Source: Actinoplanes solisilvae (GTDB taxonomy: Bacteria; Actinomycetota; Actinomycetes; Mycobacteriales; Micromonosporaceae). From it: a stretch of 64,000 nt of DNA. Numbering within the stretch: position 1 is the first letter of the stretch; every line of letters starts with the position of its first letter. The notes beneath the pieces are model-generated. The model did no database searches, was not told the origin of the DNA, and worked only from the letters and a program-made list of their open reading frames with translations. Below are positions 36,311 to 44,715 of this stretch, piece after piece. The position numbers and the translations under genes were made by a program. Location: NCBI RefSeq assembly GCF_003999975.1, contig NZ_RJAC01000008.1, forward strand, positions 248,001-312,000. The letters are read 5' to 3'.

Positions 36311-38017
36311 ATGCGCAAGCTCCTGGCCGGCGCGGTGACCCTGGTCGCCCTCGCCGCCTGCACCTTCACCGCGTCGTCCCCGGCGAACGCCGCCGACGCG
36401 CCCTACGACGTGCTGGTCTTCAGCAAGACAGCCGGGTTCCGGCACGACGCGATCGCGACCGGCATCCAGACCATCCGTGATCTCGGCGCGGCCAACAGCT
36501 TCACGGTCACCGCCACCGAGGACGCGAACGCTTTCACGACGTCCAACCTTTCCCAGTACGAGGCCGTGGTCTTCCTCAACACCACCGGTGACGTGCTCAA
36601 CTCCACCCAGGAGACGGCCTTCGAGTCGTACATCCGGGGCGGCGGCGGGTTCGTCGGCGTGCACGCGGCGGCCGACACCGAGTACGGCTGGGGCTTCTAC
36701 GGCCAGCTCGTCGGGGCCTACTTCAACTCGCACCCGGCGATCCAGCAGGTCACCTCGCGCGTGCAGGACCGCGGGCACGCCAGCACCGGGCACCTGCCGC
36801 AGTCGTGGACCCGCACCGACGAGCTCTACAACTACTCCACCAACCCGCGCAGCAGCGCGCACGTGCTGGCCACACTGGACGAGTCGACGTACTCGGGCGG
36901 CAACATGGGCAGCGACCACCCGATCGCCTGGTGCAAGACGATCGACAGCGGACGCTCCTGGTACACCGGCTTCGGGCACACCCAGGCCACGTACTCCGAG
37001 GCGAACTTCCGCAACCACCTGCTGGGCGGCCTGCGCTACGCGTCGAACCGCAGCAAGGCCGACTGCCGCGTCGAGACCGGTTACACCTCGATCTACAACG
37101 GCAGCACGACCGGCTGGTCGCAGGCCGGGCCGGGCAGCTTCACCAACACCGACGCGACCCTGACGTCGACCGGCGGCATGGGCCTGCTCTGGTACAACGC
37201 CAAGCAGTACACGTCGTACTCGCTGAAGGCCGACTGGAAGCTCACCGGCGACAGCAACTCGGGCATCTTCGTCGGCTTCCCCAACCCGGGCAACGACCCG
37301 TGGGTGGCCGTCAACCAGGGCTACGAGATCCAGATCGACGCCACCGACGCGGCCGACCGCACCACCGGCGCGATCTACACCTTCAAGTCGGCCGACCTGG
37401 CCGCCCGCGACGCCGCGCTGAACGCGCCCGGCGAGTGGAACACCTACGAGCTGCTCGTCGAGGGTCAGCGGATCCGGGTCTACCTGAACGGCCGTCTGAT
37501 CAACGACTTCACCAACACCGACCCGAACCGTAACCTGGACGGTTATATCGGCCTGCAGAACCACGGGGCCGGCGACACGGCGGCGTTCCGCAACGTGCGG
37601 GTCAAGGAACTGACCGGTCAGCCGCCGGTCAGCAATCTGGCCCTCAACAAGGCGGCCACCGCCTCCAGCACCGAGAACGCGTCCTACCCGGCCTCGAACG
37701 CGGTCGACTCGTCGGCGACGACCCGCTGGTCGAGCGCCTTCAGCGACCCGCAGTGGATCCGCGTCGACCTGGGCGCGACCTACAACATCAACCGCGTACG
37801 CCTGCAGTGGGAGGCGGCCTACGGCTCGGCGTACCAGATCCAGACCTCGCCGGACGGCAACACGTGGACGACCCAGCGGTCGATCACCGGGGCCAACGGC
37901 GGCGAGGACGACCACACCGGGTTGAGCGCTCAGGCCCGGTACGTCCGCATCAACGGCACTCAACGGGCCACGGCGTGGGGCTACTCGCTCTTCGCGTTCG
38001 AGGTCTACGGCAACTGA
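36311..38017 (+). CDS. Secreted ThuA / DUF1080 (3-keto-glycoside hydrolase-like) / discoidin protein
   Basis: 568 residues. The signal peptide KLLAGAVTLVALAACTFTAS ends at ANAA, and the LAAC stretch could also be read as a lipobox. The ThuA domain (about 32-250) has VLVFSKTAGFRHDAI, VFLNTTGDVLN, GGGGFVGVHAAADTEYGWGF and DHPIAWCKTIDSGRSWYTGF then GHT. The DUF1080 lectin-like/3-keto-disaccharide hydrolase domain (about 257-433) has GLLWYNAKQYTSYSLKADWK, SGIFVGFPNPG, NQGYEIQID and IGLQNHG. A discoidin domain (about 440-568) closes it. AAGGAGG precedes the ATG. ThuA and DUF1080 often co-occur in polysaccharide or glycoside metabolism. Extracellular processing of oxidised glycosides alongside the upstream dehydrogenase is an inference. 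Confidence 0.88.
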   Translation: MRKLLAGAVTLVALAACTFTASSPANAADAPYDVLVFSKTAGFRHDAIATGIQTIRDLGAANSFTVTATEDANAFTTSNLSQYEAVVFLNTTGDVLNSTQETAFESYIRGGGGFVGVHAAADTEYGWGFYGQLVGAYFNSHPAIQQVTSRVQDRGHASTGHLPQSWTRTDELYNYSTNPRSSAHVLATLDESTYSGGNMGSDHPIAWCKTIDSGRSWYTGFGHTQATYSEANFRNHLLGGLRYASNRSKADCRVETGYTSIYNGSTTGWSQAGPGSFTNTDATLTSTGGMGLLWYNAKQYTSYSLKADWKLTGDSNSGIFVGFPNPGNDPWVAVNQGYEIQIDATDAADRTTGAIYTFKSADLAARDAALNAPGEWNTYELLVEGQRIRVYLNGRLINDFTNTDPNRNLDGYIGLQNHGAGDTAAFRNVRVKELTGQPPVSNLALNKAATASSTENASYPASNAVDSSATTRWSSAFSDPQWIRVDLGATYNINRVRLQWEAAYGSAYQIQTSPDGNTWTTQRSITGANGGEDDHTGLSAQARYVRINGTQRATAWGYSLFAFEVYGN

Positions 38018-38063
38018 TCCACAGCAACAACTGATCCACGGCAACAACGAAAAGAGGGTTCGG

Positions 38064-39203
38064 ATGACGACCGGCGTGTGGTTGATCGGAGCACGAGGAT
38101 CTGTGGCGGTGACCTGCATGGTCGGGGCCACCGCACTACGCGCCGGGCTCGCCGAGCCGCTCGGTTGCGTCACCGAGCTGCCGGAACTGGCCTCCGCGGC
38201 CGTTCCGGGGCTGGCCGAGCTGGCGTTCGGCGGGCACGACATCAGCGACCTTCCGCTCGAGAAGAAGGTCGAGGACCTGGTCGCCGCCGGCGTGCTTCCC
38301 GCACGCCCGGCGGCGGCCGTCGCCGACAAGCTGGCGGCGCTGGAGCGCGAGCTGCGCCCGGCGCCGGTGGCGGCCACCCAGCTCGAGGTGGCGCGGCTGG
38401 TCGCGCAGGACATCGACGACTTCCGGCGCCGCCGGGGCCTGGAACGGGTCGTGGTCGTCAACGTCTCGTCGACCGAGCCGGTGCCGGCGGCCGACCCGGC
38501 GTTCGAGAATCTGGCCACGCTGGAGGAGGCGCTGGCCGAACGAACCGTGCTGCCGCCCAGCTCGCTCTACGCGTACGCGGCCTTCCTCGCGGGCTGCTCC
38601 TACGTGGACTTCACCCCGTCGACCGGTGCCCGCCTGCCCGCCCTGCGCGAGCTGGCCGGCCGGGCCGGGCTCCCCTACGCCGGGCACGACGGCAAGACCG
38701 GCGAGACGCTGGTCAAGTCGGTGCTGGCGCCCATGTTCGCGATGCGCAACCTGCGCGTGCGCACCTGGTCGGGCACCAACCTGCTGGGCGGCGGCGACGG
38801 CGCCAACCTGGCCGACCCGGCCGCCAACGCCGCCAAGGCCGGCAGCAAGCAACGGGTGCTGGCCGAGACCCTCGGCTACCAGCCGCAGGGCAGCAGCCAC
38901 ATCGAGTACGTCGACGACATCGGCGACTTCAAGACCGCCTGGGACCTGATCACCTTCTCCGGGTTCCTGGGCACGCGGATGAAGATGGAGTTCTCGTGGC
39001 ACGGCTGCGACTCCGCCCTCGCCGCGCCGCTCGTGCTCGACCTGGCCCGGCTCACCGCCGCCGCGCAGGCCGCCGGGCGCAGCGGGCCGCTGACCGAGCT
39101 GGCGTTCTTCTTCAAGGACCCGATCGGCGACGTGCCGCACGACCTGGCCGGCCAGTGGGCCGCGCTGGTGGCCTTCGTGCGGGGGCTCGATGAGCCTGCG
39201 TGA
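38064..39203 (+). CDS. Inositol-3-phosphate-synthase-like sugar-phosphate cyclase (ebo operon)
   Basis: 379 residues of the myo-inositol-1-phosphate synthase superfamily. An N-terminal NAD-binding Rossmann motif (GARGSVAVTCMVGATALR) is followed by the catalytic/tetramerisation domain with DFTPSTGARLPAL, HDGKTGETLVKSVLAPMF, NLLGGGDGANL, SHIEYVDDIGDFKTAWD and MKMEFSWHGCDSALAAPLVL. MIPS converts glucose-6-phosphate to inositol-3-phosphate. This is a divergent, shorter member, and substrate and product may differ. GAGGG precedes the ATG. It opens an eight-gene, tightly overlapping operon. In classical ebo clusters a 3-dehydroquinate-synthase-like cyclase (EboD) is present; none is found here, and this NAD-dependent cyclase may fill that place. 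Confidence 0.87.
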   Translation: MTTGVWLIGARGSVAVTCMVGATALRAGLAEPLGCVTELPELASAAVPGLAELAFGGHDISDLPLEKKVEDLVAAGVLPARPAAAVADKLAALERELRPAPVAATQLEVARLVAQDIDDFRRRRGLERVVVVNVSSTEPVPAADPAFENLATLEEALAERTVLPPSSLYAYAAFLAGCSYVDFTPSTGARLPALRELAGRAGLPYAGHDGKTGETLVKSVLAPMFAMRNLRVRTWSGTNLLGGGDGANLADPAANAAKAGSKQRVLAETLGYQPQGSSHIEYVDDIGDFKTAWDLITFSGFLGTRMKMEFSWHGCDSALAAPLVLDLARLTAAAQAAGRSGPLTELAFFFKDPIGDVPHDLAGQWAALVAFVRGLDEPA

Positions 39204-40029
39204 CCTCGCGGAGCTCGTCCGCGCCCCGGCCGCCCTCTCGGTGCCCGGCGACACCGTCGCCGGAGCGGCCGCGAGCGGCGGCCCCCGGCCGTCCACGCCG
39301 GGGCTGATCGCGGCCTCGGTGTGCCTCTACTGGGGTGGCATGGCCGCCAACGACTGGGCCGACCGCGAGCTCGACGCCACCGAACGACCGGAGCGGCCGA
39401 TCCCGTCCGGACGGGTCTCGCCCCGGCAGGCGCTGCTCACCGCGGCCGGGCTGACGGCGGCCGGGGTCGGCATCGCCGCCCTGGCCGGCGGGCGCAAGGC
39501 GGCCGCGGTCGCGGCCCCGCTGGCCGCCGCGGTCTGGGCCTACGACCTGTGGGCGAAGAACACGCCCGCGGGGCCGGCCGTGATGGCCGCCTGCCGCGGG
39601 CTCGACGTGCTGCTCGGCGCGAGCGGAGGCCGTCTGCGCCCGGCGGTGCCGGCGGCCCTCACGGTCGCCGCGCACACCTACACGGTCACCGCCCTCTCAC
39701 GGCACGAGGTGCACGGCACCACGCCGGCGCTGCCGCTCACCACGCTGGCCGGAACCGTCGCGCTGGCCGCGACGGCGGCGGGCCGGCGACCGGGGCCGGC
39801 CGGGTTGCTGGCGGGCTGGTACGCGGCCGGTTACGGCCGGGCGCAGGCCCGCGCCGCGGCCGAACCCACCGCCTCGAACGTGCGCGCGGCCGTCGGCGCG
39901 GGCATCACCGAACTGCCGGGACTGCAGGGCGCCTTGACGGCGAAGGCGGGCTCACCGGCGTACGGGATAGCCGTTGCTCTTATCGCGCCGCTCGCCCGGC
40001 GCCTGGCGCGGAAGGTGTCGCCCACATGA
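39190..40029 (+). CDS. eboC: UbiA-like prenyltransferase EboC
   Basis: 279 residues, polytopic. The first Asp-rich prenyl-diphosphate site is NDWADRELDATERPERPIPS (NDxxDxxxD type), and a second weaker site is near YDLWAKNTPAGP. Hydrophobic helices include AALTVAAHTYTVTALS and LAGTVALAATAAG. UbiA enzymes move a prenyl chain onto an acceptor within the membrane. Position beside EboA, EboB and EboE genes supports the EboC label. It overlaps the upstream cyclase gene by 14 nt and the downstream gene by 4 nt (ATGA). The acceptor could be the cyclitol phosphate made by the first gene, and the prenyl donor could come from the last gene; both are inferences. Confidence 0.85.
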   Translation: MSLRDLAELVRAPAALSVPGDTVAGAAASGGPRPSTPGLIAASVCLYWGGMAANDWADRELDATERPERPIPSGRVSPRQALLTAAGLTAAGVGIAALAGGRKAAAVAAPLAAAVWAYDLWAKNTPAGPAVMAACRGLDVLLGASGGRLRPAVPAALTVAAHTYTVTALSRHEVHGTTPALPLTTLAGTVALAATAAGRRPGPAGLLAGWYAAGYGRAQARAAAEPTASNVRAAVGAGITELPGLQGALTAKAGSPAYGIAVALIAPLARRLARKVSPT

Positions 40030-40853
40030 GATTCGGCTACGGGACCAACGGGTTCACCAACCATCGGCTGACCGAGGCGCTCGAGGTCATCGCGGAGCTC
40101 GGGTACGACGGGGTCGCGCTCACGCTCGACACCAACCACCTCGACCCGTTCGACGGGGAGCTGGCCCGGCGCACGGCCGTCGTCGCCGCCGACCTGCAGC
40201 GGCTCGGCCTGGGCGTCGTGATCGAGACCGGCGCCCGCTATCTGCTCGACCCGTGGCGCAAGCATTCGCCCACGCTGATGGACGACGACCCGGCCAAGCG
40301 CCTCGAATATCTGCGGCGGGCCGTACGGGTCGGGGCCGATCTGGGCGCCGAAGCCGTCTCTTTCTGGGCCGGAATAGGCCCGGCCGATCGCTGGGACCGG
40401 CTGGTCGACGGCTGCCGGCAGATCGTCGACGTCGCGGCCTCATCAGACGTGACGCTCGGGTTCGAGCCGGAGCCGGGCATGCTCGTGAACGACATCGCCG
40501 ACTGGCAGCGCCTGCACGCCGACCTCGGGGAACCGGCCAACTTCGGCATCACGCTCGACATCGGGCACTGCCGCTGCCTCGAGCCGATCCCGGTCGCCGA
40601 CTGCGTGCGGGCCGTACGCGAGCACCTGGTCAACGTGCAGATCGACGACATGCGACGCGGGGTGCACGAGCACCTCGAGTTCGGCACCGGCGAGATCGAC
40701 TTCCCGCCGGTGCTGGCCGCGCTGGCCGACTACCCGGGGCTGATCTCGGTGGAACTGCCGCGGCACGGCCACGCGGCGCCGACGATCGCCGCGCAGTCCC
40801 TGGACTTTCTGCGGAACGCAGCCAAGGAGGCCACCCATGACCACATTGGATGA
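40026..40853 (+). CDS. Xylose-isomerase-like TIM barrel (sugar phosphate isomerase/epimerase)
   Basis: 275 residues of the AP-endonuclease-2/xylose-isomerase-like TIM barrel. Metal-site residues are visible in LGFEPEPGMLVND (Glu), GITLDIGHCRCLEP (Asp, His), VNVQIDDMRRGVHEH (Asp, His) and FGTGEIDFPPVL (Glu), with the final ISVELPRHGHA. The start is MRFGYGTNGFTNHRLTEALE. Such enzymes isomerise or epimerise sugars and cyclitols, so it could tailor the cyclitol made in this operon. Starts by ATGA overlap with eboC and overlaps eboA by 17 nt. A second, distant barrel (EboE) is encoded three genes downstream. Substrate unknown. Confidence 0.85.
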   Translation: MRFGYGTNGFTNHRLTEALEVIAELGYDGVALTLDTNHLDPFDGELARRTAVVAADLQRLGLGVVIETGARYLLDPWRKHSPTLMDDDPAKRLEYLRRAVRVGADLGAEAVSFWAGIGPADRWDRLVDGCRQIVDVAASSDVTLGFEPEPGMLVNDIADWQRLHADLGEPANFGITLDIGHCRCLEPIPVADCVRAVREHLVNVQIDDMRRGVHEHLEFGTGEIDFPPVLAALADYPGLISVELPRHGHAAPTIAAQSLDFLRNAAKEATHDHIG

Positions 40854-41391
40854 GTTGCGCGGCGCACTCGGGCCACGGATCGAGGAGGACCTGGGCCGCG
40901 GCCCGGCCTCGGTCGCCGGCCTCTTCCCCGCGGCGGGCCGCCGCTACGGCCACTCTCCCCTGACCGACGGCTGGACGGCCGACGAGGCGGCGCGGGCGGT
41001 GCTGCTCTCGGCCGTGTCACCCGACGAGATCGCCGAGGTCTACCGCTACGGGGACACGGCCGAGAAGCTGGCCGTGCTGAAAGCGCTCCCCCTGCTGCCG
41101 ATCGGCGCCGAGGCGGTGCCGTTGCTCGAGGACGCGCTGCGCACGAACGACACCCGGCTCGTCACCGCGGCCCTCGGCCCGTACTCGGATCATCTCGGCC
41201 AGGAGGCGTGGCGCCAGGCCGTACTCAAGTGCGTCTTCATGGGGGTGCCCCTGAAGGCCGTGCACCGGCTCACCGAACGCGCCGACGACGAACTGGGCGC
41301 CATGCTCCGGGCCTTCGCCCACGAACGTCACGCCGCCGGCCGCGACATGCCGCCCGACGCGCTCGCCCTGCTCGCCCTCAAGGAGGCCTGA
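40837..41391 (+). CDS. eboA: EboA-domain protein
   Basis: 184 residues, all-helical and soluble, no known catalytic motif. Helical pairs resemble HEAT-like repeats: EIAEVYRYGDTAEKLAVLKA, AVPLLEDALRTNDTRLVTAA, AWRQAVLKCVFMGVPL, LGAMLRAFAHERHAAGR. I assign EboA from this helical pattern together with its position directly before the TatD-like EboB gene. EboA has no established biochemical role; in cyanobacteria the ebo cluster was linked to moving a scytonemin precursor to the periplasm. GGAGG precedes the ATG, which lies inside the end of the upstream gene. Stop and next start overlap as TGATG. Confidence 0.82.
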   Translation: MTTLDELRGALGPRIEEDLGRGPASVAGLFPAAGRRYGHSPLTDGWTADEAARAVLLSAVSPDEIAEVYRYGDTAEKLAVLKALPLLPIGAEAVPLLEDALRTNDTRLVTAALGPYSDHLGQEAWRQAVLKCVFMGVPLKAVHRLTERADDELGAMLRAFAHERHAAGRDMPPDALALLALKEA

Positions 41392-42239
41392 TGCGCATCT
41401 TCGACCCGCACATCCACATGACGTCGCGCACCACCGACGACTACCAGCGCATGGCCGAGGCCGGGGTGAAGGCGATCGTCGAACCCGCCTTCTGGCTCGG
41501 TCAGCCGCGCACCGGCCCGGGCTCGTTCACCGACTACTTCGACTCGCTGATCGGCTGGGAGCCGTTCCGGGCCTCGCAGTTCGGCATCAAGCACCACGCC
41601 ACGATCGCGCTGAACCCGAAGGAGGCCAACGACCCGCGCTGCCGTCCGGTCCTCGACCTGCTGCCCCGCTACCTGGCCAAGGACGGCGTCGTCGCGGTCG
41701 GCGAGATCGGGTACGACTCCATGACGCCCGCCGAGGACGAGGTGTTCGCAGCCCAGCTCTCCCTCGCCCTCGACCACGACCTGCCGGCGATGGTGCACAC
41801 GCCCCACCGGGACAAGGCGCGCGGCACCCAGCGCAGCCTCGACGTCGTGAAGGAGTCGGGCATCGACCCCGGCCGGGTGCTGCTCGACCACCTCAACGAG
41901 GTCACCGTGGCGGCCGCCCGCGACGCCGGGGTGTGGGCCGGGTTCTCCATCTATCCCGACACGAAGATGTCGCCGGACCGGATGGTGACGATCCTGCGCG
42001 AGTACGGCCCCGAACGCGTCCTGGTCAATTCGGCGGCCGACTGGGGCAAGTCCGACCCGTTGCTGACCCTGCGGACGGCCGAGGCGATGCTGGCCGCGGG
42101 CTTCGACGAGGACGACGTCGATCGGGTGCTGTGGCGCAACCCGGTCGAGTTCTACTCGCAGTCGGGGCGGCTCGACCTCACCGACGTCGAGGCCGGACCG
42201 ACCTTCGCCGGGAACTCGATCCTGCGCGGAGGCAGCTGA
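41391..42239 (+). CDS. eboB: TatD-family metal hydrolase EboB
   Basis: 282 residues, amidohydrolase/TatD TIM barrel. The metal-binding DxHxH is at the very start (MRIFDPHIHMTSR). Further ligands fit VGEIGYDSM (Glu), MVHTPHRDKARGTQ (His), VLLDHLNEVTV (His) and LVNSAADWGKSDPLL (Asp). Pattern and length agree with the EboB class rather than with TatD DNases (about 260, DTHCHL start). The overlap TGATG links it to eboA and another TGATG links it to eboE. Substrate unknown; it may cleave a phosphoester or lactone in the pathway. Confidence 0.85.
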   Translation: MRIFDPHIHMTSRTTDDYQRMAEAGVKAIVEPAFWLGQPRTGPGSFTDYFDSLIGWEPFRASQFGIKHHATIALNPKEANDPRCRPVLDLLPRYLAKDGVVAVGEIGYDSMTPAEDEVFAAQLSLALDHDLPAMVHTPHRDKARGTQRSLDVVKESGIDPGRVLLDHLNEVTVAAARDAGVWAGFSIYPDTKMSPDRMVTILREYGPERVLVNSAADWGKSDPLLTLRTAEAMLAAGFDEDDVDRVLWRNPVEFYSQSGRLDLTDVEAGPTFAGNSILRGGS

Positions 42240-43348
42240 TGCATCTCAGCTACTGCACCAACGTGCACCCGGCCGAGGACCTCGCCGGCATTCTCGAACA
42301 GCTCGACACGTACGCCCAGCCGATCCGGCAACGGCTCGGCACGGACGTGCTCGGTCTGGGCTTATGGCTGGCCGCCCCGGCCGCGGCCGAGCTCGCCGCC
42401 GACCCCCGATCGCGTCGCCGGCTGCGGCAGGAACTCGACGCGCGCGGCCTCGAGGTCGTCACCCTCAACGGCTTCCCGTACGAGGCGTTCCAAGCGCCCG
42501 TGGTCAAGCACGCGGTCTACTACCCCGACTGGACGTCGCGTGATCGGCTCGACTACACGCTCGGCCTGGCCCGCATCCTGGTCGACCTGATGCCGGACAC
42601 CGCGTCGTACGGGTCGATCTCGACCCTGCCGCTGGCCTGGCGCACGCCGTGGGACGTCTCTCGCGCGGATGCCGCCCGCCGGCACCTCGACGAGCTGACC
42701 CGTGGGCTCGACGCGATCGCCGGGGAGACCGGCCGGCTGATCCGGGTCGGGTTCGAACCCGAGCCGGGCTGCCTCATCGAGAACACCACGCAGGCCGCGC
42801 GACTGCTGGCCGGCACCGACCCGCGCTACCTGGGCGTCTGCCTTGACCTGGCCCATCTCGCGTGTGCGTGGGAGAACCCGGCCGAGGCGCTCGACCGGCT
42901 GCGCACGGCCGGGGTCCCGGTGGTGAAGACGCAGGTGTCGGCGGCCCTGCAGGCCGATGACCCCCTCGCCACCGAGGACGTGCTGAGGGCGTACGTGGAA
43001 CCGCGTTTCCTGCATCAGACCCGCACGGTGCTGGGCGGGGCGACCGACGACCTCGACGCGGCCCTCGACGAGAAGCTGCCCGGGCCGTGGCGCATCCACT
43101 ACCACGTACCGCTGCACGCCGCCCCGGCCGCGCCGCTCACCTCGACGGTGCCGGTGTTGCGCGAGGCGATCCATCAGCTCCTCAGCGCGCCCGGACCGCG
43201 CTGCGAACATTTCGACGTCGAGACGTACACCTGGGGTGTTCTGCCGGAGGACCAGCGGCCTGCCGACGCCGCCGGACTCGCCGACGGGATCGCGGCCGAA
43301 CTGGCCTTCGCCCGGGACCTGCTGGCCGCGGAGGTGGCTGCACGATGA
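42239..43348 (+). CDS. eboE: Metabolite traffic protein EboE (TIM barrel)
   Basis: 369 residues, xylose-isomerase-like barrel with family hallmarks: MHLSYCTNVHPAEDLAGILE, TLNGFPYEAFQ, VKHAVYYPDW, VGFEPEPGCLIENT, GVCLDLAHLACAWENP, VVKTQVSAAL, IHYHVPLHA and HFDVETYTWGVLP. The YCTNVHP start and the YTWGVLP end are typical of EboE. Candidate metal ligands (Glu, Asp, His) are intact, so it should be an active isomerase or lyase although the family is described only by cluster phenotype. Coupled to eboB by TGATG and to the phosphodiesterase-like gene by ATGA. Confidence 0.86.
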   Translation: MHLSYCTNVHPAEDLAGILEQLDTYAQPIRQRLGTDVLGLGLWLAAPAAAELAADPRSRRRLRQELDARGLEVVTLNGFPYEAFQAPVVKHAVYYPDWTSRDRLDYTLGLARILVDLMPDTASYGSISTLPLAWRTPWDVSRADAARRHLDELTRGLDAIAGETGRLIRVGFEPEPGCLIENTTQAARLLAGTDPRYLGVCLDLAHLACAWENPAEALDRLRTAGVPVVKTQVSAALQADDPLATEDVLRAYVEPRFLHQTRTVLGGATDDLDAALDEKLPGPWRIHYHVPLHAAPAAPLTSTVPVLREAIHQLLSAPGPRCEHFDVETYTWGVLPEDQRPADAAGLADGIAAELAFARDLLAAEVAAR

Positions 43349-44715
43349 CTCAGCTTCTGGTGCTCGACGTGGTCGGGCTGACCCCACGCCTGCTCGAACA
43401 CATGCCGCGCCTGCGGGCCATCGCCGAGCGCGGATTCCAGGCCCCTTTGGGCACGGTGCTGCCCGCGGTGACCTGCTCGGCCCAGTCGACGTTCCTGACC
43501 GGCGCGATGCCGTCCGAGCACGGGATCGTGGGCAACGGCTGGTACTTCCGCGACCTCGGCGAGGTCTTCCTGTGGCGGCAGCACAACGGACTCGTGGGCG
43601 GCGAGAAGATCTGGGACGCGGCCCGCAAGGCCCGGCCCGGCTACACCGTGGCCAACGTCTGCTGGTGGTATGCGATGGGCGCGCAGGTCGACTGGACCAT
43701 CACGCCGCGCCCGATCTACCGCGCCGACGGCCGCAAGGAGCCGGACTGCTACACCTATCCGCCCGAGCTGCACGACGAGCTGCCCCAGTTCCCGCTGTTC
43801 ACCTATTGGGGGCCGGGCGCGGGCATGCCGTCGTCGCAGTGGATCGTGCGGGCGGCGCAGCACCTCGTGCGCACCCGCAACCCCGATCTCACCCTCGTCT
43901 ACGTGCCACACCTCGACTATGACCTGCAGCGTTTCGGCCCGTCCAGCCCTGAGGCGGCGGCCGCGGCGGCAGCGTTGGACGCCGTGCTCGGGCCGCTGCT
44001 CGACGACGCGTTCGTTCGCGACATCACGGTGGTGGCGCTTTCCGAGTACGGCATCACGGACGTGAGCAAACCGGTCGACATCAACCGGATGCTGCGCCGT
44101 GAAGGGCTGCTCAACGTCCACACGCAGGACGGCATGGAGTATCTCGACCCGTGGACCTCGCGGGCCTTCGCGGTCGCCGACCACCAGGTCGCCCACGTGT
44201 ACGTGCGCGATCCCGGTGACCTGCCGGCCGTGGCCAAGCTCTGCTCGGCGTTGCCCGGTGTCGAGGCGGTGCTGGACGACGAGGGCAAGGCCTCGCACGG
44301 TCTTGACCACTCGCGTGCGGGCGATCTGGTGCTCGTCTCCGACCCGGACGCGTGGTTCACGTACTACTACTGGCTCGACGACGCGCACGCCCCCGATTTC
44401 GCACGGGTCGTCGAGATCCACCGCAAGCCCGGTTACGACCCGGCCGAGCTGTTCTTCGACCCGGCCGACCCGGGCGGGGCCAAGCGGCGGGCGGTCGCGG
44501 CGGTCGCCCGCAAGAAGCTGGGCCTGCGCTATGTGATGAACGTGGTCGGTCTCGACGAGGGGGCCCGGGCGGTCCGAGGCTCGCACGGGCGGCTGCCCGA
44601 CGATCCGCTCGACGGCCCGGTGCTGCTGTGTTCAGACCCTTCGGGCGTACGTGACGAGGTCGCGGCCACCGAGGTCAAGGGTCTGCTGCTCGGCCTCGCG
44701 GGACTGTCGTCATGA
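43345..44715 (+). CDS. Alkaline-phosphatase/nucleotide-pyrophosphatase superfamily protein of the ebo operon
   Basis: 456 residues. The type I phosphodiesterase/NPP core is visible: LVLDVVGLTPRLL (metal Asp), PAVTCSAQSTFLTGAMPS with the nucleophile Thr, EHGIVGNGWYF, VYVPHLDYDLQRFGP (Asp, His), VVALSEYGITD and FAVADHQVAHVYV (Asp, His). No signal peptide is seen, so the protein is probably cytoplasmic. In cyanobacterial ebo clusters a protein of this superfamily (EboF) is present; by position this is its counterpart. It would hydrolyse a phosphodiester or pyrophosphate, perhaps releasing a phosphate from a prenylated cyclitol phosphate. Overlaps its neighbours by 4 nt at both ends. Confidence 0.86.
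   Translation: MTQLLVLDVVGLTPRLLEHMPRLRAIAERGFQAPLGTVLPAVTCSAQSTFLTGAMPSEHGIVGNGWYFRDLGEVFLWRQHNGLVGGEKIWDAARKARPGYTVANVCWWYAMGAQVDWTITPRPIYRADGRKEPDCYTYPPELHDELPQFPLFTYWGPGAGMPSSQWIVRAAQHLVRTRNPDLTLVYVPHLDYDLQRFGPSSPEAAAAAAALDAVLGPLLDDAFVRDITVVALSEYGITDVSKPVDINRMLRREGLLNVHTQDGMEYLDPWTSRAFAVADHQVAHVYVRDPGDLPAVAKLCSALPGVEAVLDDEGKASHGLDHSRAGDLVLVSDPDAWFTYYYWLDDAHAPDFARVVEIHRKPGYDPAELFFDPADPGGAKRRAVAAVARKKLGLRYVMNVVGLDEGARAVRGSHGRLPDDPLDGPVLLCSDPSGVRDEVAATEVKGLLLGLAGLSS

Noticed and set aside
38009..38046. Imperfect tandem repeat GCAACTGATCCACA / GCAACAACTGATCCACG after the ThuA/DUF1080 gene
   Set aside because: Only two copies with period 17; likely a small slippage duplication, no evidence of regulatory use.
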